Assembly (NCBI GenBank): GCA_028821575.1
Contig: JAPPFW010000002.1
Span: 1-64,000 of the forward strand
Reading direction: 5' to 3'
Source: a bacterium
GTDB taxonomy: Bacteria; Actinomycetota; Acidimicrobiia; Spongiisociales; Spongiisociaceae
DNA length: 64,000 bases
The position numbers and the translations under genes were made by a program. Shown here one piece after another: positions 35,001-44,529 of this stretch. The notes under the pieces are model-generated. The model worked only from the letters and a program-made list of their open reading frames with translations, was not told the DNA's origin and made no database searches. Within the stretch, counting starts at the first letter, position 1. Every line of letters begins with the position of its first letter.

Positions 35001-37864
35001 CAGATCTCTACCCGTTCGACGGTCGCGGATCCTCCCGTCTTGGTGACCTCCAGCCGTACGGGCATGCGGTCGGCGAGTTCCCGGATGTGGGTGACGATTC
35101 CCACGAAGCGCCCAGTGGTCCCGAGCTCTTCGACTGCGGTGGCGACGGTGTCGAGGGTGTGCGGGTCGAGGGTTCCGAATCCTTCGTCGAGGAAGATCGA
35201 CTCCATCCTCGGAGCGCCCTCGGGGGCCAGTTCCGCGGTGGCGTCGGCCACGGCCAGAGCGAGCGACAGCGACGCCAGGAACGTCTCGCCGCCCGAGAGG
35301 GTCCGGGCGCTGCGCACTTCGTCGGCGTTGGTGTGATCGCGCACCGCGAAATGACGCCCGTGGACCGTGAGCGAGTATTGGCCGTCGGACAGCTCGAAGA
35401 GCCGCCCGGTTGCCCGATCGACCAGCTGTTCGAGCGCCGCTTCCATCAGCCAACTCTCAAAGCCGTCGGTGCGGAGTAGCTGTCCTAGATGGGTTGCTAC
35501 CACGGCCTGGTCGTTTAGCGCGCCCATGCGTTCCCGCAGTTTCTTCAGTTGGTAGAGTCGCCGATCGAAGTGCTCAAGGTCTGTGGCGGAGGCTGCTAGT
35601 TGTGTGGTGAGCCGCTCGCCGAGTTCTGTCACCGATGCGTCCGGATCGACGCCGTCGATGAGAGCGATGCATAGTTCTCGGAGGGCGGAGACGCCCGCGG
35701 ATCGACTGTTCGCCCTGGCGGACCGCTGCTCGATGGCAGTTCGACGCCTGGTTGTCGCTGCCTCCACCTGATCCTGGATCCAACCGGTGAGGACTGCCCA
35801 TGCTGCCGCCAGGTCGGTTGTGTCGATTGCCGGCGGGCTGAAAGCGGCGACACGGTCGCGGCTGGCATGCAGATGCTTGGTTGCCCGAGCATGGCGACGG
35901 TTCACCGCCTCTAGCTCCGCGGTCACTCGCTCGTAGCGTGCTTCGGCCTCATTGAATCCGGAATCTGCCTTCTCGAGTTCTGCTTGCAAACGCTCCGCTT
36001 CCGTGAGTTGAGCGATCAACTGATCCTTGCCGGGCAGGTCAGCGGCCCCGGCTCGGAGCGATGCGAGCTGTGTTCGGAGGAGGGTCTCGGATGCGGACAG
36101 TCGGGTTACCCGGTGGTTTGTGACTTGCTCGCTCTCGAGAGCATCGACGTATGTTGCCGACTCCTGGTGCTGGCGGGCCGCGGTGTCGGCTTCGCGCGTC
36201 GCTTCTACCGCGCAGCGAACGGCATCGGTCAGTTCCTCGGCCTCTGCCAGCAGGTAATCGAGTTGGTCCGCTGGCGGGATTGACATGATGTCAGATTGAT
36301 AGTCCGTCAAGTTCTTCAAGGCCGAGGATGCGTCAGCGCGTCGCTTGATCAGTTCTCTCTCGGCATCTTCGTATGCCTGCTTGGCCCTCTCCCGCCTGGC
36401 TTGCTCGGCTTGGTCGTCCGTCTGCGCTTGCCGCAGGTGGGCATCGAGGTCGTGAGCGGGCAACTCGCGCACCTCCTGCAAGCAGAGAGGGCAGTCCGAT
36501 CCCACTTCCAGCAGATCGACATGACCAACGACACCTGCGCGTCGGCGAAGTTCCGCAAGCCGTTCCGAACTCTCGGCGGCCACGGACTCAGTGTCCCGGA
36601 GCTTCTTTTCGAGTGGTTGGATCGACTCCTCAGCCGACCTGACTGCGTCACCTGTTTCCCTGGCGTGCTTGGAAGCATCCTCATACCGGGCGTGTGCGGT
36701 CGTCCAGGCGTCGACTTGTGTGGTCGTGACTCCGGCGGCGAGGGCAGCTCGCGCACTGTTTTCCGATTTCCTGGCCTGTTCAAGGTGCCGGTCCAGTTCC
36801 GCCTGCCTCTCGCGCACCCGGTCGGCTAGTCCCTTGGCCGACTCGTGCGTTCGGGCAGCTTCGGCATGTTGGTCGACGATCTCCTCATGCTCGCATGTTC
36901 GTTGTGCGAGTTCGGCGCGTGTCTTCAGGCCCAACCGAACGGTGGCGACATCGGGACCGTTCTCGAGGGCCTCCTTGGCTACCCGTCTCTTCGCACTCAT
37001 GTCCTTGCGTTGGCCTTCCGCCTCAACCTGAGCTCGGGTCGCCTTCTTAATCTGACCGGCCAATTCGGAGAGGCCGGGCGGCGCTGTAACGCCGTTCATC
37101 CGGTCGATCCGGTCGTCGAGGTTTTTGATATCACCGGCGAGGTCGCTCAGTTCGGCATCGAGTGCGGTGATCGTTTCCCGGTCGGTCTTGAACCGGGAGT
37201 GCGCCGCGTCGAGTTCCTTGATGCGACTCTCGAGCGCGCCACGTCGTTCGTCGGTCAGTTGTCGGGCGTCCCTCTCGAGATCCGGCCGTAATGCGTCGAC
37301 CTGGTTCTTGGCGCGGGCTGCTCGCCGTCGCGCAGATCGGCCTATCCGCCGGTACAACTCCATTCCGAGTAGCCGGACGAGGGTGGATTGACGGGAGCTG
37401 GGCTTGTCGTGTAGAAAGGTGGCGAACTTACCCTGCGGGAGCACGACGGTCCGGTTGAACTGCTCCACATCCAACCCCAGGAGCCTCTCGACTTCTCGCG
37501 ACATGGACTTGGCATCGCCGGCGAGAACATGGCCGCCCCGCTCCAGGCGTGCTTCCCTCGTGGTAGCCCCGCCGCTCGTAGTCCGGCGCACGATGCGGGC
37601 AGCTGTCAGGACCTGCCCGTCGAGTTCGAGGTCGAGCGATACGCGAGCCACGCTGCTGGTCTGGTTGATCGCCGGGGCCACCAACCGGTTGTCCTCGTAG
37701 CGGGCGACCGTACCGTAGAGGGCGAAGGTGATGGCGTCGATGATCGTCGACTTGCCCGATCCGGTCGGTCCTACCAGCGCGACGAGGTCCACATCGGCAA
37801 GATCGATGTCCGTCCGCTCGCGGAACGCCCCGAAGCCCTTCATCGAGATCCGCAACGGCCTCAT
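35000..37864 (-). CDS. sbcC: SbcC/Rad50-like ATPase
   Basis: The 954-aa SMC-like ATPase has Walker A ALVGPTGSGKSTIIDAIT near residue 30, Q-loop region VVLPQGKFATFLHDKPSSR, a long coiled coil with the zinc hook CPLC near residue 450, signature RTLSGGETFLASLSLALAVA and Walker B ESIFLDEGFGTLD near the C-terminus. With the SbcD/Mre11 nuclease it opens and trims double-strand breaks and hairpins. ATGA overlaps with both neighbours show coupled translation. The length is normal for the actinobacterial form. Confidence 0.93.
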   Translation of the reverse strand: MRPLRISMKGFGAFRERTDIDLADVDLVALVGPTGSGKSTIIDAITFALYGTVARYEDNRLVAPAINQTSSVARVSLDLELDGQVLTAARIVRRTTSGGATTREARLERGGHVLAGDAKSMSREVERLLGLDVEQFNRTVVLPQGKFATFLHDKPSSRQSTLVRLLGMELYRRIGRSARRRAARAKNQVDALRPDLERDARQLTDERRGALESRIKELDAAHSRFKTDRETITALDAELSDLAGDIKNLDDRIDRMNGVTAPPGLSELAGQIKKATRAQVEAEGQRKDMSAKRRVAKEALENGPDVATVRLGLKTRAELAQRTCEHEEIVDQHAEAARTHESAKGLADRVRERQAELDRHLEQARKSENSARAALAAGVTTTQVDAWTTAHARYEDASKHARETGDAVRSAEESIQPLEKKLRDTESVAAESSERLAELRRRAGVVGHVDLLEVGSDCPLCLQEVRELPAHDLDAHLRQAQTDDQAEQARRERAKQAYEDAERELIKRRADASSALKNLTDYQSDIMSIPPADQLDYLLAEAEELTDAVRCAVEATREADTAARQHQESATYVDALESEQVTNHRVTRLSASETLLRTQLASLRAGAADLPGKDQLIAQLTEAERLQAELEKADSGFNEAEARYERVTAELEAVNRRHARATKHLHASRDRVAAFSPPAIDTTDLAAAWAVLTGWIQDQVEAATTRRRTAIEQRSARANSRSAGVSALRELCIALIDGVDPDASVTELGERLTTQLAASATDLEHFDRRLYQLKKLRERMGALNDQAVVATHLGQLLRTDGFESWLMEAALEQLVDRATGRLFELSDGQYSLTVHGRHFAVRDHTNADEVRSARTLSGGETFLASLSLALAVADATAELAPEGAPRMESIFLDEGFGTLDPHTLDTVATAVEELGTTGRFVGIVTHIRELADRMPVRLEVTKTGGSATVERVEI

Positions 37865-39018
37865 GGGCCCAGCCCGGCAGGTGCATCGCTCTGCTCATCG
37901 AGGAGTTGCTCGAAGAGATCGCGGATCCGGTGGTCCTCGATGTTCTCGTGATCGAGGTATTCGCCGAAGAGCTCCTGCGGCGACCGGCTGCGATGATCGA
38001 GGTTCCGCTTCGGAGTTTCCGAAGCAGGTGATTCAACCCGCACGTCCACCACGCCCGGGCCGAGGAGTTCTCGCACGGTCTGCGCCAGCCCGGCCCGGCC
38101 CGGACCCTGGACGACCACCTTCAGCCAGGCGTCATCGTCCACGCTCACCGAAGTCAGTTCCTCGAGGGTGCCCGTCAGCGTCCGCAGTTGGCGGCCGGCC
38201 GTGAGGCGCACCGTTACGACATCGGCCGGTGTGCCCGGTTCGATGGTGACCACATTCACCTGCTTGACCTGCTCGGCCTCGCCGAAGTCCAGCTGCAGCG
38301 GCGAACCGCAGTAGTGGAGCGGGTGTCTGACGGCCTGTGGACGGTGGAGGTGCCCGAGCGCGCCGTACCCGACCGTGACGGGGAAGGATTGTGCCGTGAT
38401 GGCGTACTCCTCGACCAGGTGGGCCGGACGTTCGCCACCTCCGGCCTGGCCGCCGAGTACGAAGGCGTGGGTCGTCAAGAGGTTCACGGTGTCGGTGCCG
38501 AACGGCTCGCACAGCCGTTCGATCAGGAGGCGTAGCCGGTCGCTGTAGTGCTGGGCGTTCTCGAAGGCTTCTCCGGCCATGAGGTGCTTGGCGCGCACGA
38601 TGCCGCGCTTGGACACGAACGGAAGCATCGCCAACCGGACGTCCGATCCGTCACGGGCGCGCAATTCGATGACGCCGCCGTCTCCGGGACGGGTCGGCTC
38701 GGCAACCACGTGTACCTGTCCGAGCTGCAGCAGGGGAGCGACCGCCCGGAGCCGGCGGGGGTTGTCGTGATTGCCGGCGATCACGGCCACGTCGGCCCCG
38801 GTGTCCGCCAGGTCTAGGAGGGCCCGGTAGACGATGCTCTCCGCCTCGGCGGACGGAGCAGCCGAGTCGAACAGGTCGCCGGCCACGATGACCAGATCGA
38901 CCTCCTCACGCGCCGCTATGTGCGCGATCTCGGCCAGGACGGTGGCGTGTTCATCCGCCCGCGATGCCCCCCGGATCGTCTTTCCAACGTGCCAGTCCGA
39001 AGTGTGCAGAAGCTTCAA
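37861..39018 (-). CDS. sbcD: SbcD/Mre11-like nuclease
   Basis: The 385-aa phosphoesterase has MKLLHTSDWHVGK, DLVIVAGDLFDSAAPS, VIAGNHDNPRRL and THAFVLGGQ with GYGALGHLHRPQ, the metal-binding Asp, His and Asn set of Mre11. It is the nuclease partner of the downstream SbcC/Rad50. The C-terminal region is acidic and could bind the coiled-coil base. It overlaps herA upstream by 4 bases, and sbcC downstream by 4 bases. Confidence 0.93.
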   Translation of the reverse strand: MKLLHTSDWHVGKTIRGASRADEHATVLAEIAHIAAREEVDLVIVAGDLFDSAAPSAEAESIVYRALLDLADTGADVAVIAGNHDNPRRLRAVAPLLQLGQVHVVAEPTRPGDGGVIELRARDGSDVRLAMLPFVSKRGIVRAKHLMAGEAFENAQHYSDRLRLLIERLCEPFGTDTVNLLTTHAFVLGGQAGGGERPAHLVEEYAITAQSFPVTVGYGALGHLHRPQAVRHPLHYCGSPLQLDFGEAEQVKQVNVVTIEPGTPADVVTVRLTAGRQLRTLTGTLEELTSVSVDDDAWLKVVVQGPGRAGLAQTVRELLGPGVVDVRVESPASETPKRNLDHRSRSPQELFGEYLDHENIEDHRIRDLFEQLLDEQSDAPAGLGP

Positions 39019-40730
39019 GGCCCGGCTTCAGTCAGCCCGTCGAAGGGGTCGGCAGGTTGATCGCTCCGCTCTCCGCTCAGATCGGCTTCAGCGACCCTGG
39101 TGGCCCAGGCCGGGAACGGGAACTCGAGCAGGACGGGCACGGGAAGGCGGGGTTGGGAGACGAACATGGAACCGGGCTTGAGGATCGTGGCCCGCTGCCG
39201 CTGCACAGCCGGCAGGAACCCGTACTGCTCGCGCCCGGCCTCGGCGGCATCGAGCCGGCCGACTACCCGCACTGCGGAGTTCGAAACTACTCGGCGTTCG
39301 ACTTCGCTGGCCGTCTGCTGGGCGCCGATGAGGATCATCCCTAGGCTACGGCCCCGCTCCGCAACGTCGAGCAGGATCTCCTTGATCGGACTCGACGAGT
39401 CGCGGGGCGCGTACTTGTTCAGCTCGTCAAGGACCACGAACTGCAGCGGCTCGGCAGTCCCAGCAGCCTCCTTCGCCTCGAACGCCTGGCGGAGCACGAC
39501 TCCCACCACGAAGCGCTTCGCCCGGTCATGAAGCATGTGCAGGTCGACCACCGTCACCTGCTGGGAGTCGAGATCGATGGCATGTGTTTCGGCGTCGTCG
39601 ATGTCGGCACGTATCAGATGAGCGACGTGACGTTCCGATGAGGAGAGGCGGCGGACGAACGCGTTGATCGTCCCGGTGTAGATCGCCCGCCCGGTCCACT
39701 GCGGATCGGCATCCTCGTCAGGGTCCTCTGGGAGCAGCTTGTCGCAGATGATCGTGACGAGTTGGGAGAAGGTGCGCGCCGTCCTACCGTCAACCCGCAC
39801 CGCGCCGTCAGACGTCTTGAACTGCCTCGCGCAACGCTGCAGCTGGGCAGTGACCGACTGCACGACGATGGTGTACTGCTGGCGCTCGTCCTCGGCGTCG
39901 GCGAACAGGAACGGTAGAAGCCCCTGCTCGCAGAACTGGGCGACCGTCCAGTACAACGGCCGAACGCCCTTGGTTCGGGCCCCGGTGGCCGGCGTGGCGT
40001 TGGGATCACCCTTGCGCGGAGAAGCCAACACCCTCATGGACCGGAAGGGTCCGGCTTCGAGTCCGAGCGCGGCGTAGCGGGCCCGCTCCTCTTCGTCGAG
40101 GCGGGTATTCGCATGGTCGAGGAAGAGCAAATCCTCACCCTTCACGTTGAAGACAAGCCCTTTGGTGTTGGTAGCGGCCGCACCGAGCACGCCCGAGTTG
40201 AACAGCGAGTAGAGGAGGAAGGTCGCGTAGCTGGTCTTGGTGGCGACACCGGAGATTCCCGAGATATTGACGTGGGCGCCCTTGGTGCCGTCGATGAACT
40301 CGAGGTCGAGCACCACCGCCTGGCCGTCGCGGGTGAGGCCGGCCGGCAACCGGTGTTCGACCTCGGCCATGTCGAGTGCCTCGTCGCGTTCATCGCCGAC
40401 GGCCTTCCGTACCTCGGCGCCTGGCAGCGGCGGAACGAACGTTTCCGGTACGACGCGAGTGACCTGGATCTGTGCTGCCTCCGACACGTCTGCGGGCAGG
40501 ACACCGTCGGCAATCAGGAAAACGTCGGAGTCGAACCGAGCCCCTTCGTGACGGGCCCGCACCTGTCCGACGATTCCGTAGATCGAGACGACATCGCCCG
40601 TCGGCAAGATCCGGTCGAGCGCAATGATGTCGTCAAGTTGTAAATGGTGATCATCGGCAACCGCGACCCAGAACTCGAGCGGTGTCGAATCATCGGTGCC
40701 GAGCACCCTTCCTACTGTCTGAGTCCCCAC
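39015..40730 (-). CDS. herA: HerA-like ATPase/helicase with atypical P-loop
   Basis: GTG 40730 begins GTQTVGRVLGTDDSTPLEFW, the HAS-barrel N-terminus of HerA. The P-loop position reads NISGISGVATKTSYATFLL, where the usual Gly before Lys is Thr. Walker B is LQFVVLDELNKYAP, followed by LGMILIGAQQTASEVE and VSNSAVRVVGRLD. FtsK/HerA ATPases pump DNA; in archaea HerA drives NurA during end resection. It is the first gene of the operon and probably leaderless, because CATAAT lies 6 bases before the GTG. Confidence 0.85.
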   Translation of the reverse strand: MGTQTVGRVLGTDDSTPLEFWVAVADDHHLQLDDIIALDRILPTGDVVSIYGIVGQVRARHEGARFDSDVFLIADGVLPADVSEAAQIQVTRVVPETFVPPLPGAEVRKAVGDERDEALDMAEVEHRLPAGLTRDGQAVVLDLEFIDGTKGAHVNISGISGVATKTSYATFLLYSLFNSGVLGAAATNTKGLVFNVKGEDLLFLDHANTRLDEEERARYAALGLEAGPFRSMRVLASPRKGDPNATPATGARTKGVRPLYWTVAQFCEQGLLPFLFADAEDERQQYTIVVQSVTAQLQRCARQFKTSDGAVRVDGRTARTFSQLVTIICDKLLPEDPDEDADPQWTGRAIYTGTINAFVRRLSSSERHVAHLIRADIDDAETHAIDLDSQQVTVVDLHMLHDRAKRFVVGVVLRQAFEAKEAAGTAEPLQFVVLDELNKYAPRDSSSPIKEILLDVAERGRSLGMILIGAQQTASEVERRVVSNSAVRVVGRLDAAEAGREQYGFLPAVQRQRATILKPGSMFVSQPRLPVPVLLEFPFPAWATRVAEADLSGERSDQPADPFDGLTEAGP

Positions 40731-40736
40731 CAGCCG

Positions 40737-40742
40737 ATTATG
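40737..40742 (-). promoter_or_regulatory. Candidate -10 box for a leaderless herA transcript
   Basis: CATAAT on the minus strand ends 6 bases before the herA GTG. This spacing places the transcription start at or next to the start codon, as in actinobacterial leaderless mRNAs. There is no ribosome-binding motif between them. A -35 box is not obvious. Confidence 0.4.
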
Positions 40743-40895
40743 ACATGTGGCCGTGACACGGATCAGGCAGCCACCACAGGCTCTCGATCATGATCGCCAT
40801 CGTGCTGGGAGTCCCGATCAAGGACCGGCCCCCAACTATTGCCAAGCCGCGCTGGCCGTTGCTTGAATACCCGGACAACGCATGGGGAGGATGCC

Positions 40896-41843
40896 ATGGC
40901 GACGACTCCGCCGCGACGACGGCTCGACGGCTCCGATCTTGAGATATACCCGCTGGCTCTGGGGACGAATCCGTTCAGTTGGACGGCGGATGAAGCGACC
41001 TCCTGGGCGGTCCTCGACGCGTACTTCGACGCCGGCGGCAACTTCCTGGACACCGCCGACTCCTACCCGTTCTGGGCGCCCGGAAACGAAGGAGGGGAGT
41101 GCGAGACCATCATCGGCCGATGGATAAAGAGACGGGGTAACCGTGACGACATGGTGATCGCCACCAAGGTGAGCCACCATCCCGAGTTCAAGGGCTTGGC
41201 GCCCGCCACGATCAGGGCCGCCGTCGAAGCCTCGCTCATACGTCTTGGCGTTGACGTCATCGACCTCTACTACGCCCACTTCGACGACCCCGACATACCA
41301 ATGGAGGAGAGCATCGGAACCCTGTCGGGACTGGTGGACGAGGGTAAGGTGCGATATCTGGGCGTTTCCAACTACTCGGCAGACCGCCTGGAGGAATGGG
41401 TGCGGATCACCCGGTCGGGCGGGTTCCACCCCCCGATCGCGCTGCAGCAGAAGTACAGCCTGGTGGATAGGGAGGTTGAACAGACCACCCTTCCCATCTC
41501 CCGCCGAGAGGGATGGGCCTTCCTGCCCTACTACGCGCTAGGGCTCGGTTTCCTCACGGGCAAGTACACATCAGGGCAGACGGTCGACAGCCCTCGGGCG
41601 GGCGCCGCATCCGCCTTCCTCAACGACAAGGGCAGGCGCATCCTCGCTGCGATGGAGGAGGTCTCCGCGGCTCACGGGGTAGCGCTCGCGTCCGTGGCCC
41701 TGGCATGGGTAGCCAACCGGCCGGGCGTGGGAGCGGCGATGGCCAGCGCCCGCAACCCCGAGCAACTCGAAGCGCTGATCGACTCCGCCAGTCTGACGCT
41801 CCGCAAAGACGAGATGGCCGCACTGAACGAGGCCTCAAGGTAG
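40896..41843 (+). CDS. Aldo/keto reductase
   Basis: ATG 40896 starts a 315-aa NADPH-type reductase. The catalytic tetrad is visible: Asp and Tyr in FLDTADSYPFW, Lys in VIATKVSHHP and His in LYYAHFDDPD. RYLGVSNYSADRLEEW and LPYYALGLGFLTGKY are family segments. A nearby ATG at 40891 is out of frame. The next gene, 36 bases on, is an agmatinase-like enzyme and may share the transcript. Substrate unknown. Confidence 0.9.
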   Translation: MATTPPRRRLDGSDLEIYPLALGTNPFSWTADEATSWAVLDAYFDAGGNFLDTADSYPFWAPGNEGGECETIIGRWIKRRGNRDDMVIATKVSHHPEFKGLAPATIRAAVEASLIRLGVDVIDLYYAHFDDPDIPMEESIGTLSGLVDEGKVRYLGVSNYSADRLEEWVRITRSGGFHPPIALQQKYSLVDREVEQTTLPISRREGWAFLPYYALGLGFLTGKYTSGQTVDSPRAGAASAFLNDKGRRILAAMEEVSAAHGVALASVALAWVANRPGVGAAMASARNPEQLEALIDSASLTLRKDEMAALNEASR

Positions 41844-41879
41844 TTGTGAGCCGCAGACCCGCAGATTCGTGAGCAGGCG

Positions 41880-42914
41880 ATGACCGACTACGCCGGCATG
41901 CACGGATGGGACAGCCCGGACTTCGTGGAGAGGCCGGATTTCTTCCTTCCCGCTTACATGGGTGCCACCACCTTCGCCAAGCTGCCGCTGGTCGAGGACA
42001 TCGGGGAGGTCGCTGACCAGGCGCCGGACGCGGTCATTGTGGGGGCGCCGCTCGACGACGGGACCACGTACCGCCCGGGGGCAAGGTTCGGGCCGAGGGC
42101 CATTCGCACGGCCAACAACAACTACGGTGGCTTCCACTCTCTCCAACTCGGCGTGGACGTCTTCGAGGTTCTCGACGTGGTCGACGCGGGCGACGCCAAT
42201 ATCGAACCGGTGTGGCTGGAACGGGGCTACGCAATGGTCTACCGGAAGGTCCGCGATCTGGCGAGAACAGGCGCGGTCCCGATCGTTCTGGGAGGCGACC
42301 ACGGCATCACCTGGCCCTCAGCAACCGCGATCGCCGAGGCGAACGACCCCGCGAGGATCGGGATGGTCCACTTCGACGCGCACGCCGACACGGGCCAGGT
42401 GACCGGGCCGATCGCCGGCCATGGATCGCCGATGCGCAAGCTCCTGGAGTCGGGCGCGATCGCGGGACCGAACTTCGTGCAGGTCGGGCTCCGGGGGTAC
42501 TGGCCGGGCGAGAAGACCCTTGCCTGGATGAAGGAGAAGGGCTTCCGCACGCACTTCATCACCGAGATCGAGGAACAAGGCGCGGAGGCGGTCGTGGACA
42601 AGGCTATCGATGAAGCGCTCGACGGGGCCGATGCCATCTACCTCAGCGTCGACATCGACGTGCTCGACCCTGCCCACGCCCCGGGCACGGGCACGGCCGA
42701 GCCGGGAGGGATGACCACCCGGGAACTGCTGCGGGCAGTCCGCCGCATAGTGACCGCTGTCGACCTTGCGGGTATGGATGTAGTCGAGGTTTCCCCCCCG
42801 TTCGACCATGCGGACCTGACATCGATGGCGGCCAACCGCGTGGTGATGGAGGCTCTGTCCGCGCTCGCGGTCAAGAAACGGTCGGGCATCCGGATCCGCC
42901 GGTCTTTCGGCTAG
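41880..42914 (+). CDS. Agmatinase/arginase family ureohydrolase
   Basis: The 344-aa enzyme carries the Mn2 ligands in VLGGDHGITWP, VHFDAHADTG and YLSVDIDVLDPAHAPGTGTAEPGG (shown here in parts). DDGTTYRPGARFGPRAIR is the usual N-terminal loop. Family members hydrolyse agmatine, guanidinobutyrate, guanidinopropionate or formiminoglutamate; the sequence alone does not decide. The presence of carbamoyl-amide hydrolases 7 kb to the right could indicate nitrogen recovery from guanidino compounds. Confidence 0.9.
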   Translation: MTDYAGMHGWDSPDFVERPDFFLPAYMGATTFAKLPLVEDIGEVADQAPDAVIVGAPLDDGTTYRPGARFGPRAIRTANNNYGGFHSLQLGVDVFEVLDVVDAGDANIEPVWLERGYAMVYRKVRDLARTGAVPIVLGGDHGITWPSATAIAEANDPARIGMVHFDAHADTGQVTGPIAGHGSPMRKLLESGAIAGPNFVQVGLRGYWPGEKTLAWMKEKGFRTHFITEIEEQGAEAVVDKAIDEALDGADAIYLSVDIDVLDPAHAPGTGTAEPGGMTTRELLRAVRRIVTAVDLAGMDVVEVSPPFDHADLTSMAANRVVMEALSALAVKKRSGIRIRRSFG

Positions 42915-43042
42915 CGCGCGATCCTCGAAGACGGCAACGAGTAGCCGCTCGGGTCCGGTGATTGCCCCGAACCGGGATGGGCGCCGAACACGTCCGCTCA
43001 GAATTGGAGAGCCTTCGGTAGCGTCGGAAATGTAGCCCTGGC

Positions 43043-43082
43043 TGCGTCGATCTAGTAGTTTATCTTGCGTCGATCCAGTAGT
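43043..43082 (+). promoter_or_regulatory. Direct repeat in the promoter of the DUF4143 ATPase gene
   Basis: TGCGTCGATCTAGTAGT at 43043 recurs as TGCGTCGATCCAGTAGT at 43066, a 23-bp period (two helical turns), with one change. The second copy ends eight bases before the ATG at 43091. The placement suits an operator where a dimer or its own product represses the gene. Confidence 0.45.
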
Positions 43083-43090
43083 GTGACTCC

Positions 43091-44365
43091 ATGGCAAGTG
43101 ACTACATACCTCGCATCGTGGACCACGAGTTGGACGAGTTGATAGAGGGACTGCCAGCGATATCGCTTGAGGGGCCCCGCGGCGTCGGTAAGACGGAGAC
43201 GGCGCTACGCAGAGCCGGAACGGTCTACAGGCTGGACGATCCCGACCTGCTAGCCATTATCGAGGCTCAGCGCAGCCGCCTCGTCGAGGGGCGTTCCCCG
43301 ATCCTGGTCGACGAGTGGCAGCGCCTGCCGGAATCGTGGGATATCGTCCGGCGTGCCGTGGACGAGGACCATTCGCCGGGTCGGTTCCTGCTGACTGGGT
43401 CGGCACGACCCACGCGTAGGCCGACTCACTCGGGAGCAGGCCGTATCGTAACGGTGCGAATGCGCCCGATGTCCCTCGCCGAGAGGCTTGGGGAGCCGAC
43501 GGTGAGCCTCAGGAGCCTCCTGAGCGGCGGAAGACCCGACGTCGAGGGCGACACAGGCATCACCTTGGTCGACTACGTTGCCGAGATCCTCCGATCGGGC
43601 TTCCCCGCCATTCGCCGGCTCTCCGGTCGCCTGTTGCGGTCCGCTCTCGACGGCTATCTGGATCGGGTCGTCGAGCGTGACTTCGAGGACCTTGGTCACC
43701 GTATCCGTGACCCTGGCACGGTGCGTCGCTGGCTGACGGCTTACGCCGCCGCAACATCCACCGCCGCCTCCTTCGAGACCCTACGTGACGCGGCGTCTGC
43801 GGGCGAGGCGAACAAGCCGGCACGATCCACCATCCAGCCGTACCGAGCCACGCTCGAGCAACTCTGGTTGATCGAGGAAGTCCCTGCGTGGCGACCCACG
43901 CGCAACCGGCTACGGCGCCTGGCCGCGGCCCCCGTACACCAGATCGCAGACCCCGCACTGGCTGCTCGGCTGCTCGGCTGCGACGAGCAAGCCTTGCTGG
44001 AAGGATCGTCACCCGGCCCGGCTGTTCATCGTGACGGCCCGCTGCTCGGCGCGCTGTTCCAGTCGCTCGTGACGCTGTCCGTACGCACCTACGCGCAGCA
44101 GAACGAAGCCCGGGTCCATCACCTACGAACCCACGGCGGCGAGCACGAGATCGACCTCATCGTGGAGCGAGGCGATGGACGCGTCGTGGCTCTCGAGGTC
44201 AAACTCTCCAGCACCGTATCCGACCGCGACATCCGCCACCTGCGCTGGCTATCCGAGCGCATCGGTCCCGAGTTGCTGGATGCCGCCGTCATCACCACCG
44301 GCCCCCAGGCATACCGCCGCCGCGACGGCATCGGTGTCATCCCGGCGGCTCTCCTCACCATGTAA
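43091..44365 (+). CDS. AAA ATPase with DUF4143 domain
   Basis: The 424-aa protein has Walker A SLEGPRGVGKTETALRRAG, Walker B SPILVDEWQRLPESWD and sensor RFLLTGSARPTRR. The C-terminal DUF4143 region has the PD-(D/E)xK-like EHEIDLIVERGDGRVVALEVK block. Such proteins are common, often horizontally spread, and of unknown role; some are linked to toxin-antitoxin or defence functions. It stands alone with its own direct-repeat promoter and terminator. Confidence 0.85.
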   Translation: MASDYIPRIVDHELDELIEGLPAISLEGPRGVGKTETALRRAGTVYRLDDPDLLAIIEAQRSRLVEGRSPILVDEWQRLPESWDIVRRAVDEDHSPGRFLLTGSARPTRRPTHSGAGRIVTVRMRPMSLAERLGEPTVSLRSLLSGGRPDVEGDTGITLVDYVAEILRSGFPAIRRLSGRLLRSALDGYLDRVVERDFEDLGHRIRDPGTVRRWLTAYAAATSTAASFETLRDAASAGEANKPARSTIQPYRATLEQLWLIEEVPAWRPTRNRLRRLAAAPVHQIADPALAARLLGCDEQALLEGSSPGPAVHRDGPLLGALFQSLVTLSVRTYAQQNEARVHHLRTHGGEHEIDLIVERGDGRVVALEVKLSSTVSDRDIRHLRWLSERIGPELLDAAVITTGPQAYRRRDGIGVIPAALLTM

Positions 44366-44486
44366 CGGTGGCCGCAGACAGCTCCGACCGTATCCGTGCT
44401 CGTAAATGTCCGTTCTCGGAATTGGGCTAGGAGGTGGTGCGAAACCCCTCGTCGGCCGGTCGACCGATGACATGATGCCCGGTCAG

Positions 44487-44518
44487 AGGGAGACGGGCCG
44501 CTGCTGCCCTCCCTTTTT
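44487..44518 (+). terminator. Intrinsic terminator after the DUF4143 ATPase gene
   Basis: AGGGAG at 44487-44492 pairs with CTCCCT at 44509-44514 and is followed by T tract 44514-44518. It lies about 120 bases after the stop codon. The loop is long (16 bases), so it may be a weaker terminator. Confidence 0.45.
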
Positions 44519-44529
44519 GCAGCACCCTC

